DNA of 64,000 nucleotides from Leptolyngbya sp. Cla-17 (GTDB lineage Bacteria; Cyanobacteriota; Cyanobacteriia; Leptolyngbyales; Leptolyngbyaceae): contig NZ_JAEVYN010000002.1 of assembly GCF_016807185.1 (NCBI RefSeq), positions 2,393,367 to 2,457,366 of the forward strand, in the 5' to 3' direction. The position numbers and the translations under genes were made by a program. Below, piece by piece: positions 35,199 to 43,876 of the stretch; positions within the stretch are counted from its first letter, which is position 1; each line of letters starts with the position of its first letter. The notes under the pieces were generated by a model. The model ran no database searches. It had not been told where the DNA came from and worked only from the letters and a program-made list of their open reading frames with translations.

Positions 35199-36176
35199 CT
35201 AGGACGCAAGGGTTCTTCCCAATTCTTCAGATTGCTCAGTCACAACAGGATCGCTACTTTCATCTGAGAACTTTGCCAGCAGTTCAGGCGTAGGCACGCA
35301 AATCCAAAGAGCGCCAGGAACCACTTCAACTACGACAGGGGTAGTACCCAGGCACTCTCCGTCTGCATGAACTTCTAAGGCTGGATAGCTTCTAACCTCA
35401 ATCTTAGAGGCTCGATAATTTTTGAGCCGGTCATGAGGGAGTTGCACACCCCGCATAGCTGTAAAGAAGTGGCGCAGATGATCCCATTTTGAGGGGTTGT
35501 CAATGTAGATCACATCCAGCTTGCCATCATTCATTTTTGCATCAGGCGCTAGGGCAAACTCTATGCCATAGCGCGGGCTGTTGCAGATATTGACTTGTAA
35601 GGTGTGCAGACGACGCATCCGTCTGCCGTCGAAGCGCAAGACCAAACGGTGCGGTTTGAACTGTAAAAAAGTTTTGATACCTACGAAGGTACTTTTGAGA
35701 GCTGCCAGGTAATTTTTCTTGATTCCTTCTTTGACTTCATCTCCACAAGGGAAGAGTGAGGCTTCTAAACCCACACCTACTACTTCCATAAAGTAATGGT
35801 TGTTTGCCTTGCCCATGTCAAATCGGCCGCGATCGCCCTCTGCCAGAATGCGAACAGCGTGAGTCACATCGTTAGGAATGTTCAAGCTAGCCGCAATATT
35901 ATTTCGAGTTCCTAACGGAATGATGCCTAATGCAGTTTGAGTATGAACTAATCCACGAGCCACTGCTTCAATAGTGCCGTCGCCCCCCGCTACAATCACA
36001 AGTTTGGCTCCCCCTTTGGCAGCCTCAGCCGCAAGATGTTCACCATCCTCATCAGGTGTGGTCGTGCAGATTTCGGCTTCAACACCTTGAGTTTGCAAGG
36101 TATCTGCGAGTTCAGTTAACAACTGAGGATTCTCGACAGGACCAGAAGTTGGATTAACGATGAGTAAGGTGTTCAT
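35199..36176 (-). CDS. YegS/DagK-like lipid (diacylglycerol) kinase
   Basis: About 325 residues from the ATG at 36176 (MNTLLIVNPTSG, the family start); an upstream ATG at 36221 adds a polar leader. The DAGK catalytic fold shows the nucleotide loop IVAGGDGTIEAVARGL, PLGTRNNIAASL (family GTxND, here RNN), FMEVVGVGLEASL, and the C-terminal NDGKLDVIYID and VHADGE segments. Predicted to phosphorylate diacylglycerol or a related lipid with ATP at the inner face of the membrane; the exact substrate is uncertain. Its neighbour on the opposite strand is a PAP2 phosphatase, which could reverse the reaction. Confidence 0.88.
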   Translation of the reverse strand: MNTLLIVNPTSGPVENPQLLTELADTLQTQGVEAEICTTTPDEDGEHLAAEAAKGGAKLVIVAGGDGTIEAVARGLVHTQTALGIIPLGTRNNIAASLNIPNDVTHAVRILAEGDRGRFDMGKANNHYFMEVVGVGLEASLFPCGDEVKEGIKKNYLAALKSTFVGIKTFLQFKPHRLVLRFDGRRMRRLHTLQVNICNSPRYGIEFALAPDAKMNDGKLDVIYIDNPSKWDHLRHFFTAMRGVQLPHDRLKNYRASKIEVRSYPALEVHADGECLGTTPVVVEVVPGALWICVPTPELLAKFSDESSDPVVTEQSEELGRTLAS

Positions 36177-36662
36177 CTCTGTCTTTTCCTGTTGATTTGA
36201 ACTTGAAGAGGGTGAGCGCATCAGATTAAAACCTGATCATACACATTTGCTAGGAAAAGGTTCTCTACCCTTGGTTTCGTCCAGTTAATGAGCTACTAAA
36301 ATTCCACTTAATTAGCTATTAGCTATAAAACCGATTTGGAATCTTTTCCCTTACTAAAGCCCTTACTAACGAGCTTTGAGGTAAGTCATTAGCCGGGACT
36401 TAGTGGTAGACCCTGCTTATCAGAGTCTTACTTTGTAGCTATCGGGGAACTCCATCTGGCTGCAAGGCTCATGAACAAAAGAAAAGATATCAAATGGATT
36501 CCATAAAGCTTTCCTGACAATCGGTTCATTTTGTAGAACAGACGACAGTATTTTCACGGGGATTATTTGCACTATAGGCTCAGTTGAATCAGTACTCTGC
36601 TTGAGCCACAGGATGCTCAACTGTCTAGAACAGCCAGAGTATCTATCTACCAGGAGTTTCCC
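36177..36662. other. Intergenic region of about 485 bases
   Basis: Lies between divergent genes (lipid kinase and PEP-CTERM amidase 1), so it holds two promoters. A 66-codon minus-strand ORF at 36420-36620 has no recognisable features and no SD, and is not called. CAGGAG about 8 bases before the amidase ATG is the ribosome site. Confidence 0.4.
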
Positions 36663-38393
36663 ATGTTGAAGACTGTAAAAAGAGTTGCAGCCGCGATCGC
36701 AACGCCAGCGTTGTTTGTGGCTATTGCGCCTGACATTGCAAGGTCTGCGACTTTTCAGTTGCTAGAAGCGAGTATTCCCGATATTAATCAAGCGTTTGAA
36801 GCTAAAGCTTTGACCTCAGAACAGTTGGTGCAACTGTATCTAAACCGAATTACTGCCTACGATGAAGCCGGACCCAGCCTAAATTCTCTGATTACAGTCA
36901 ATCCTACAGCGCTAGCCATTGCTAAAGCACTCGATTTGGAACGTCAGACCACGGGTCCTAGAAGCATCCTGCATGGCATTCCTGTCATCGTCAAAGACAA
37001 TTTCGACACCTTCGATATGCCAACCACTGGGGGGTCGGTGACCTTAGCAGGTTCGATTCCGCCTAATGATGCGTTTGTGGTTCAGCAACTGCGGGATGCT
37101 GGAGCCATTATTCTGGGCAAAGCGAATTTAGATGAGTGGGCGCATGGAGGAGTCCCTGGAGGCGGCTATAGCGCTGTCGGTGGTCAAACTCTAAATCCTT
37201 ACAACCTCTTACGCGGTCCTGCGGGGTCCAGTGGAGGAACAGGCGCTGCGATCGCTGCAAATTTTGGCGTGTTTGGGTTAGGGAGCGACACAGGTGGGTC
37301 GATTCGGGGACCAGCCGCCGCAAACGGGTTGGTGGGTATCAAGCCTACATTGGGACTAACCAGCCGGGATGGAGTCATTCCATTTGCGCTGTCGTTTGAT
37401 GTATCGGGTCCGCTTGCTAAAAACGTAACGGATGCGGCGATCGCCCTCAGTTTTATGACGGGCATTGATGCTAACGATCCGGCTACAGCGGGTAGTGCAG
37501 GCCTGTTCTCTAAAGACTACACCCAATTTCTCACGCCCAATGCTTTAGCGGGAGCGCGCATTGGGGTTGCACGAGATTTCTTTGGGGGCAATCCAGATGT
37601 GGATGCAGCCATTAATTCCGCCATTGGCAATATTCAGACCCTTGGTGCAACGGTAGTAGATTCTGTCCTATTCCCTCCAAGTGTCTTCCCGCTGTTAAGC
37701 GCGACTTACAGCACTATCTCGGATACAGAGTTCAAAGCGCAATTGGCAGACTACTTGGCAACGGTAGGTCCAGAGTTTCCCAAAACGTTGGCAGAGGTGA
37801 TTGCCATTAATCAATCTCCAGAGTCTGCAAACTCTCCCACGCCAATTAGTCCTGCTGTGTTGACACGCTTATTTCAGGCAGAGGTGCGGGGACCATTAAA
37901 CAATCCAGATTATTTGGCAGCATTGTCAGCACAAGGCGAGATTAAGTCTGTTGTGCAAACTATTTTGGATGCGAACAACCTGGATGCTCTGATCTATCCA
38001 ACTTCTCGCTGTCCTGCGGCTCCTAGAACGGGAATCGTTGACCCTACCTATTCCTGTATTTCGGGTCGGGGTGCAAGCAACTTTGCTAACTTGTCCGGCT
38101 TCCCTGATGTGCAAGTCCCTGCCGGTTTCACCACAGACGGATTGCCGATCGCCCTTTCATTCTTAGGAAGAGCCTACAGCGAGCCAGCTTTACTAGGCTA
38201 TGCCTACGCCTTTGAGCAAGCTACAAATTATCGGGAACCTCCTGAGTCAGTGCCTGAGCTTCCCGGCGAGGTGATCACTTACGAGGCCGTTCCTGAGCCT
38301 ACAACTGTGCCTGCCCTACTCATTTTTGGTGGGGCACTGCTCTGGAACAAACAGCGAAAACGCCAGAAAAATCAGTCACTAGTTCTGAAATAG
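36663..38393 (+). CDS. Exported amidase-signature enzyme with PEP-CTERM anchor (copy 1)
   Basis: 576 residues. A signal peptide (AAAIATPALFVAIAPDIARSA) is followed by the amidase-signature domain. The Ser-cisSer-Lys triad is intact: Lys in IVKDNFDT (~111), the cis-Ser in GPAGSSGGTGAA, and the nucleophile in GSDTGGSIRGPAA. Amidase-signature enzymes hydrolyse C-N amide bonds; the natural substrate here is unknown. The C-terminus is a PEP-CTERM sorting signal: VPEPTT, a hydrophobic span and a basic KQRKRQ tail, used for exosortase-dependent export and processing. CAGGAG precedes the ATG. A paralogue follows on the same strand, about 260 bases on. Confidence 0.93.
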   Translation: MLKTVKRVAAAIATPALFVAIAPDIARSATFQLLEASIPDINQAFEAKALTSEQLVQLYLNRITAYDEAGPSLNSLITVNPTALAIAKALDLERQTTGPRSILHGIPVIVKDNFDTFDMPTTGGSVTLAGSIPPNDAFVVQQLRDAGAIILGKANLDEWAHGGVPGGGYSAVGGQTLNPYNLLRGPAGSSGGTGAAIAANFGVFGLGSDTGGSIRGPAAANGLVGIKPTLGLTSRDGVIPFALSFDVSGPLAKNVTDAAIALSFMTGIDANDPATAGSAGLFSKDYTQFLTPNALAGARIGVARDFFGGNPDVDAAINSAIGNIQTLGATVVDSVLFPPSVFPLLSATYSTISDTEFKAQLADYLATVGPEFPKTLAEVIAINQSPESANSPTPISPAVLTRLFQAEVRGPLNNPDYLAALSAQGEIKSVVQTILDANNLDALIYPTSRCPAAPRTGIVDPTYSCISGRGASNFANLSGFPDVQVPAGFTTDGLPIALSFLGRAYSEPALLGYAYAFEQATNYREPPESVPELPGEVITYEAVPEPTTVPALLIFGGALLWNKQRKRQKNQSLVLK

Positions 38394-38432
38394 TGGCAAC
38401 TCAATAACGATTTTTATAAGCGCCAATGACCT

Positions 38433-38460
38433 GTAGAGGCTAGTTGCAACTAGCCTCTAC
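38433..38460. repeat. Perfect 28-bp palindrome between the two amidase genes
   Basis: Arms GTAGAGGCTAGTT and its exact complement AACTAGCCTCTAC around a GC centre. It lies 40 bases after the stop of amidase 1. No T-run follows, so it is not a textbook intrinsic terminator, though the hairpin would be very stable. The 12-mer TAGAGGCTAGTT recurs alone at 24963-24974. Confidence 0.85.
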
Positions 38461-38655
38461 GCCCAATTGTTTAGGACTTTACTTCACCTCTTTAACAGCA
38501 GAGAGCATTTTCGTTTTCCTGTAAAGTCGCTTTTGGTTTTTTTCCTGGCATCAGTTGGTTCTGTGTCTTTGAATGACTTTAATCAGAAGAACCTTTAGCA
38601 ATTTCATCCTTTTCTATTGCCCTTGGTTCATTCACCTATTTTGGATAAGAGTAAT

Positions 38656-40380
38656 ATGACTATTCGCCCAAGATCCATTATTGCATCACTATTTGCTTCA
38701 GCCGCGACGTTCAGCGCGCTATCGTTTCCGAGCCTTGCTGCAACCTTTAACTTAGAGGAAGCAACGATCGCCGATATTCAGTCAGCCTATGATGCCAAAG
38801 CCTTGACGGCTGTGGACCTTGTACAGCTATATATTGATCGGATTGCTGCTTACGATGACAGTGGACCGAAAATCAACTCCGTTTCTACTATCAATCCTAA
38901 TGTGTTGGAAATTGCGGCTCTGCTCGATGAAGAGCGTCAACTTTACGGTCCCCGAAGCCCATTACATGGCATTCCAGTGCTGCTAAAAGACAACGTTGAT
39001 ACCTATGACATGCCGACCACTAATGGGTCTGTCATTTTGAAAAACTCAATTCCTCCAGATGATGCCTACATTACCAAAGCGTTGCGAGACGCAGGAGCCA
39101 TTATCTTAGGTAAAGCCGATATGGGAGAGTTTGCTGGAGGCAGCTACAACACCGTCGATGGACAAACGCTCAATCCCTATAACCTTAAACGCCAAACGGG
39201 TGGCTCAAGTAGTGGCTCCGGTGCAGCTATTGCTGCCAACTTTGCCGTTCTTGCTATTGGCACAGACACTAGTACGTCTGTGCGTGGACCTGCGGCTTAC
39301 ACCGGCATTGTTGGGTTGCGGCCCACAACAGGATTGATCAGCCGAGATGGTATTGCTCCCAAAAATTTGACCTTTGACACCGCAGGCCCAATGGCGCGAA
39401 CGGTGACAGATGTTGCACTGATGCTAAATGTTCTTGCAGGGGTCGATCCGGCTGACCCACTGACGTTAGAAGCGGAGGGAAAAATCTCTGATGACTATAC
39501 TCAATTTCTAGTCAAGGGTTCCCTTAAGGGCGCTCGCCTTGGCGTTGCACGAGACTTTTTTGGTGGCGATCCAGAAATTGATGCCCTGGCAGAAACCGCG
39601 ATCGCCGAGTTAAAAGAATTGGGTGCCGAAATTATTGACCCCGTTCTATTTGATCCCGCATTTCTCGATTTTTACGTGCGTAATGGCGGTCCCAATATCC
39701 GAACGATAGCGGATTACCGCTTTAAAGAAGATTGGGAAGCGTACCTGGCAACCCTCGGCCCAGAGGTTCCCAAAACGGTTGAGGAGTTTATCCGAATTTA
39801 CGAAACAGAGATTAATTTATCTCCCTTACCTGTAGAAAACAGTGTCCTTAATTTGTTGAAGCGATCGCTATTAACCTCCACAGATGACCCAGCTTATAAA
39901 AACCTGATCGAGAACGTTTTGCCTGAAGCAACAGAACTAAAGCTGGCTCTGTTTGATGCTTACGATCTAGATGCGCTGGTTTTTCCCTATCAGACCAGTT
40001 TTGCCTCCCCGATCAGGAATCCAGCTTATTCTGTTAGCGATCCAACCTTTGTCTCGTCTAACCGTCTCCAGCCTTCAATTGTGGCAGGTTACAGTTCAGT
40101 AGGGTTCCCAGGAATTGTGGTTCCAATGGGATTTGGTTCTCAAGGATTGCCAATGGATATTTCGTTCTTTGGACGACCCTACGAAGAAGGAAAGCTACTT
40201 GGCTATGCCTACGATTATGAGCAGGCGACACTATTGCGGGAGGCTTCTCCGCTAGTTCCCGCTCTTGAAGGAGAAACTATTGAATACGAAGCTGTACCAG
40301 AACCAACAACAATGGCTGGATTTGCGGTGACCGGGTTTGGCATGATCTATGCACGTCGCCGCTCACGCAAAACAGCCTAA
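38656..40380 (+). CDS. Exported amidase-signature enzyme with PEP-CTERM anchor (copy 2)
   Basis: 574 residues from the ATG at 38656 (MTIRPRSIIASLF); a TTG at 38617 would add 13 residues. Signal peptide up to SLAA. The triad can be assigned: Lys in LLKDNVDT, the cis-Ser in GGSSSGSGAA, and the nucleophile Ser in GTDTSTSVRGPAA. The last differs from the usual GSDTGGSIRxPA at several positions, which may change the oxyanion hole. The C-terminus has VPEPTT, a short hydrophobic span and RRRSRK, a PEP-CTERM signal. It is a clear tandem paralogue of the preceding gene (shared LGVARDFFGG, DYTQFL, YEAVPEPTT). A terminator follows at 40607-40651. Confidence 0.92.
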   Translation: MTIRPRSIIASLFASAATFSALSFPSLAATFNLEEATIADIQSAYDAKALTAVDLVQLYIDRIAAYDDSGPKINSVSTINPNVLEIAALLDEERQLYGPRSPLHGIPVLLKDNVDTYDMPTTNGSVILKNSIPPDDAYITKALRDAGAIILGKADMGEFAGGSYNTVDGQTLNPYNLKRQTGGSSSGSGAAIAANFAVLAIGTDTSTSVRGPAAYTGIVGLRPTTGLISRDGIAPKNLTFDTAGPMARTVTDVALMLNVLAGVDPADPLTLEAEGKISDDYTQFLVKGSLKGARLGVARDFFGGDPEIDALAETAIAELKELGAEIIDPVLFDPAFLDFYVRNGGPNIRTIADYRFKEDWEAYLATLGPEVPKTVEEFIRIYETEINLSPLPVENSVLNLLKRSLLTSTDDPAYKNLIENVLPEATELKLALFDAYDLDALVFPYQTSFASPIRNPAYSVSDPTFVSSNRLQPSIVAGYSSVGFPGIVVPMGFGSQGLPMDISFFGRPYEEGKLLGYAYDYEQATLLREASPLVPALEGETIEYEAVPEPTTMAGFAVTGFGMIYARRRSRKTA

Positions 40381-40606
40381 GCGAAGTCCAAGTGCCAAAT
40401 ATTAAGCTCCTTAGAAACTACCAAGCCGTTCTAGGTGCTTACGTTCCGGTAAGGTTACTTCTTGCCAAGCCGCTTGAACGTGCCTAAGTTCATCGACTGC
40501 TAAAGAAGGAACCCAAGCTCAATTGGCAGCGCGATTCAAGGTGAGCTTGAGTTTTGTCCGAGGGTGCTGCGCTGATATCTGAAAATCGCTGTAAGTTAGC
40601 TTAGTT

Positions 40607-40651
40607 GCAAGTAGGTCATAATTCTTCTTTGACCTACTTGCAGCGATTTTT
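40607..40651 (+). terminator. Hairpin terminator after amidase copy 2
   Basis: A 12-bp perfect stem, GCAAGTAGGTCA with TGACCTACTTGC, followed by AGCGATTTTT. An outer pairing AAATCGCTG (40583-40591) with CAGCGATTT extends it around a side bulge. It lies about 230 bases after the amidase 2 stop. Confidence 0.75.
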
Positions 40652-40760
40652 CTTCTTTCACATAAAAGGTCTACTATTTTGCTGCAATCATGCTGTGATA
40701 GGACAGAAGACGCTTTAATGTTGTTGATTGCACCCCGATAAATGCTGTAAAAAATTTAGC

Positions 40761-41996
40761 TTATCCTTCATAGGTTCTGCCACGCCAGCTTTTGGGGGTT
40801 TGCATAGAAGAGAGAAAAATTCTCAAAACGGCAAGTGGGTCGGCGAGGGGAGACAGCCAGAACAGCCAGGAGGCTTTGGCTTGCGAGAGATCATAGGAAG
40901 GGGCGATCGCAAAGTTTAGCCCAATCCGAATTGATAGTAGTAAGAGATTTAAACCCAGCAAACTCTGCATTGCCAGATTAGTCTGTCCGCTGCTCATTGG
41001 AATCAACAGCCAAATTGTTAAAGGCAACGGCAAGCCCTGCACCATCAGTAATAGCAGCCAATCCCCCCAAATTTGAGCGCGAGAAGCGGCATCTTTTAAA
41101 TCCAGCGATCTCCCCCATTCTTTCCAGGTTTCCGCTGCTCCTTCATACATTCTCACCTTCAAGACATTGGCTCCATCCAAAAAGCCGACTTTTGCACCTT
41201 GGGCGGCAATTTCTCGCGCTAAGGTGACATCATCACAAAACGATCGCTTCGCACTGGTGTATCCATTTACCTGGGCTAGCAGCGATCGCCGACAGAAAAA
41301 GCATTGTCCATTTGCCATTACCCGCTCTGGAGCATTGCTCGTTTCCCCGGCTGCTCCGAACCGATACACCAGCGTCATCAACAAGGCAGGCTGTAACCAA
41401 ATTTCACCTGGATAGCTCAAGATAAACTGAGGCGATAGGGAAATTAAATCGTAGTTATGGGCGATCGCCGTCTCTAGCAAACTTGCCACCAAACCAGGCT
41501 GGGGTTGGGTATCGGCATCAACTCCCAAAATCCATTCACTTTGCTCGGAGCTTGCCAAAAATCCATTGTGAAGCGCCCAAGGACGACCCACCCAATCCGT
41601 TGGCAAGGGGTCATCATTCATCAGTCGAAATCGTGGATCGTGTTGCTGTTTTGCTTTGACTAGATCCGGTGTCGCATCGGTGGAGCAGCTATCCACCACG
41701 ATCACTTCTCGCACTTCGTAACTTTGCCGACTCAGCCCCTCTAAACAAGGCATAATCCGCTCTGCTTCGTTCAGCGTTGGCACGACGACACTCACTTTGC
41801 CCAAAAATCCGGGTTGGGCGAGTTGCGGACGTAATGGCGGAAACCGGGTAGGTCCTCTGAGCAGCCGCGATAGCAAAATGGCGGTGGCTGGAAGCTGAGC
41901 TAACAACAGCACAAAAAAACTGACATTTGGCAACTCATCCGCTTTCAATGCTACTTGCGCCAAATGCCCGCTAAATTGTGCGAATAAACTAATCAA
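40761..41996 (-). CDS. cruG: CruG, carotenoid 2'-O-glycosyltransferase (myxoxanthophyll)
   Basis: 411 residues. GT2 fold: VSVVVPTLNEAERIMPCLEGL, VIVVDSCSTDATPD, the metal-binding acidic motif LGVDADTQPQP, and a later FCDDVTLAREIAAQG. N-terminal membrane segment and three C-terminal spans (LLLMVQGLPLPLTIWLLIP and two more) anchor it at the membrane. The immediate upstream neighbour is CruF; this cruF-cruG pairing is established in Synechococcus 7002, where CruG adds the sugar to the 2'-hydroxyl of myxol. The start is TTG at 41996; no ATG matches the family N-terminus. A 36-base gap to cruF implies an operon. Confidence 0.88.
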   Translation of the reverse strand: MISLFAQFSGHLAQVALKADELPNVSFFVLLLAQLPATAILLSRLLRGPTRFPPLRPQLAQPGFLGKVSVVVPTLNEAERIMPCLEGLSRQSYEVREVIVVDSCSTDATPDLVKAKQQHDPRFRLMNDDPLPTDWVGRPWALHNGFLASSEQSEWILGVDADTQPQPGLVASLLETAIAHNYDLISLSPQFILSYPGEIWLQPALLMTLVYRFGAAGETSNAPERVMANGQCFFCRRSLLAQVNGYTSAKRSFCDDVTLAREIAAQGAKVGFLDGANVLKVRMYEGAAETWKEWGRSLDLKDAASRAQIWGDWLLLLMVQGLPLPLTIWLLIPMSSGQTNLAMQSLLGLNLLLLSIRIGLNFAIAPSYDLSQAKASWLFWLSPLADPLAVLRIFLSSMQTPKSWRGRTYEG

Positions 41997-42032
41997 CCGA
42001 ATTGACCTCGTATCGTGTGAACTATTGCGTGA

Positions 42033-42926
42033 TTATAGGGGTTGAAATGGAGCGATTTTGGGTTCTCGAACTGCCACTTCGTCGGCTCCAGCACTCCACC
42101 AGAGGGCGATCGCCGGAACAACACCAACCACCACACTGATCACCGTTGGAATCCAAAACCGCACATCTAACTGGGCGATCGTGATCAAAGCGCCAAAGGC
42201 AAAGTTCACCAAATAAATCACTAAAGGTGTGGCTAACTGGCTGCGTTTAAGCGGTAAGGTCGGTGTTCGCCAAAACAACGTTGCTACGGACATAAACACC
42301 AGTCCCGTTCCTAGCCAACCCGTGATGTTTCGGTAGGGCATTCCAAAAAATTCACCCACATCTTGAAACTCCCAAAAAGGGTAGGCTGCCTGACTCATGG
42401 CTGGATCGAGGACAAAATCCCAAGCAGTTAATAGAATGGCACCGATCGCGATTCCACCAATCTTTGCACCCCATCCATTAATGCCCTTCGCTTCCAATCC
42501 GCTTCGCGCCAACACATAGGTTGAAAAGCCCAGATAGAACCACGACAGAGGAATTGTGAAGGGCACCAAGCCAGCAATCTTATAGCCTAATCCGCTGAGA
42601 TAGCTGTAATGTCCAAAGGGAAACCCAGTGCTGGTTCCCAATAGTTCACTGCTTAAAGATAAAAATACAGCCGGAAGCATGAATCCTAGCAAGTTTCGCC
42701 AGCCTAAAGTGCGATAGGCATACAGCGCAACGGCTACAGCACCTAGCACAATATAGACCACTCCACCGTTTGACATAGATAGCCCAAATAGCTGCTGACC
42801 GAAGGAAGGTAGCTGAGCGATAAATTGAGGATTTGGCAGAACCAGCAGTAACCCAGCTAAGCCAAACACTAAGGATAGAACGTGACCGATCAGGCAGACG
42901 CGCTCAGTGACAACCAGTTGCTTCAT
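42033..42926 (-). CDS. cruF: CruF, carotenoid 1',2'-hydratase (DUF422 family)
   Basis: 297 residues with seven to eight spans. CruF landmarks: ELLGTSTGFPFGHYSYLSGLG, PFTIPLSWFYLGFSTYVLARS, and TAWDFVLDPAMSQAAYPFWEF with the acidic/aromatic residues typical of the family (bisanhydrobacterioruberin hydratase-like). CruF hydrates the psi-end of gamma-carotene derivatives, the first dedicated step toward myxol and its glycosides. It is in the right order next to cruG and co-directional. Located in the cytoplasmic or thylakoid membrane. Length is normal for the family. Confidence 0.92.
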   Translation of the reverse strand: MKQLVVTERVCLIGHVLSLVFGLAGLLLVLPNPQFIAQLPSFGQQLFGLSMSNGGVVYIVLGAVAVALYAYRTLGWRNLLGFMLPAVFLSLSSELLGTSTGFPFGHYSYLSGLGYKIAGLVPFTIPLSWFYLGFSTYVLARSGLEAKGINGWGAKIGGIAIGAILLTAWDFVLDPAMSQAAYPFWEFQDVGEFFGMPYRNITGWLGTGLVFMSVATLFWRTPTLPLKRSQLATPLVIYLVNFAFGALITIAQLDVRFWIPTVISVVVGVVPAIALWWSAGADEVAVREPKIAPFQPL

Positions 42927-43027
42927 AGAAAATCCTTCAAAGAGTGGGGCATCTAGGAATGCCTGGTATACAGTTTACAAATGTTTAAGAACAAAATTGT
43001 AACGAAATATAAAGATAGGGTAGGAAG

Positions 43028-43756
43028 TTAGTCTGTTATCTTTGCCGGAACGCCTTCGCCAATGGTCTCCAACAGCCCGCGAAATAGCTGAATACCGTCA
43101 GTTCCGCCTAAAACTGAATCGGCAGCTCGTTCGGGATGGGGCATCATGCCGAGAACATTGCCTTGAAGATTACAAATTCCAGCGATGTTTTGTAAAGAGC
43201 CATTGGGATTGTTAGCAGAGTCGATTGTGCCATCGGCTGAGCAGTAACGAAACAAAATTTGGTGATGATCTTCTAGAGCCTTGAGCGTATCCGCATCAGC
43301 ATAGTAGCTGCCTTCGCCGTGGGCAATGGGCAAAGTAATCACTTCGCCCGATTGATAGTGACTTGTCCAGGGTAGATTAGTGCGTTCCACTTTTAGAGGA
43401 ACCCGATCGCAAATAAAGTGAAGATCCCGGTTTCTCACCAGCGCACCCGGAAGCAATCTCGCCTCGGTCAAAACCTGAAAGCCATTGCAAATTCCAAGGA
43501 CATACTTGCCTCGATTGGCATGATCTACCACCGATCGCATCGCTGGAGAAAATCGCGCGATCGCCCCACAGCGCAGATAATCGCCATAGCTAAACCCACC
43601 GGGAACGATCACCACATCCACATCGGACAAATCGCTGTCTTCATGCCAGATCATTCGAGTCGGTTGCTGCAACAAATCGCGGGTGACATAGGCAACGTCG
43701 CGATCGCAATTTGACCCCGGAAACACAATTACTCCAAATTTCACAGACTGCACCAC
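43028..43756 (-). CDS. purQ: PurQ, phosphoribosylformylglycinamidine synthase glutaminase subunit
   Basis: 242 residues from the GTG at 43756 (VVQSVKFGVIVFPGSNCDRD). AAAGGAG lies at the right distance before this GTG, so I prefer it to an ATG 16 codons upstream. Class I glutamine amidotransferase: FSYGDYLRCG, nucleophile Cys in GKYVLGICNGFQ, and the catalytic His/Glu in GMMPHPERAAD. It supplies ammonia to PurL in the fourth step of purine synthesis. PurS, often directly upstream in cyanobacteria, is absent here; the upstream neighbour is a VOC protein 120 bases away. Intact, with normal length. Confidence 0.95.
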   Translation of the reverse strand: MVQSVKFGVIVFPGSNCDRDVAYVTRDLLQQPTRMIWHEDSDLSDVDVVIVPGGFSYGDYLRCGAIARFSPAMRSVVDHANRGKYVLGICNGFQVLTEARLLPGALVRNRDLHFICDRVPLKVERTNLPWTSHYQSGEVITLPIAHGEGSYYADADTLKALEDHHQILFRYCSADGTIDSANNPNGSLQNIAGICNLQGNVLGMMPHPERAADSVLGGTDGIQLFRGLLETIGEGVPAKITD

Positions 43757-43876
43757 TGCCACTCTCCTTTGTAAGGCTAAGCTAATAGATGATATTAAAT
43801 CCACAATAGAGATCTGACATCGGTGTTGTGCAGGGCATTTCTTGTGAATGGTCTTTAAATAGTAAAAGATTATTCT

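Noticed and set aside
36420..36620. 66-codon minus-strand ORF in the amidase upstream region
   Set aside because: No SD or domain, and amino-acid use does not look protein-like.
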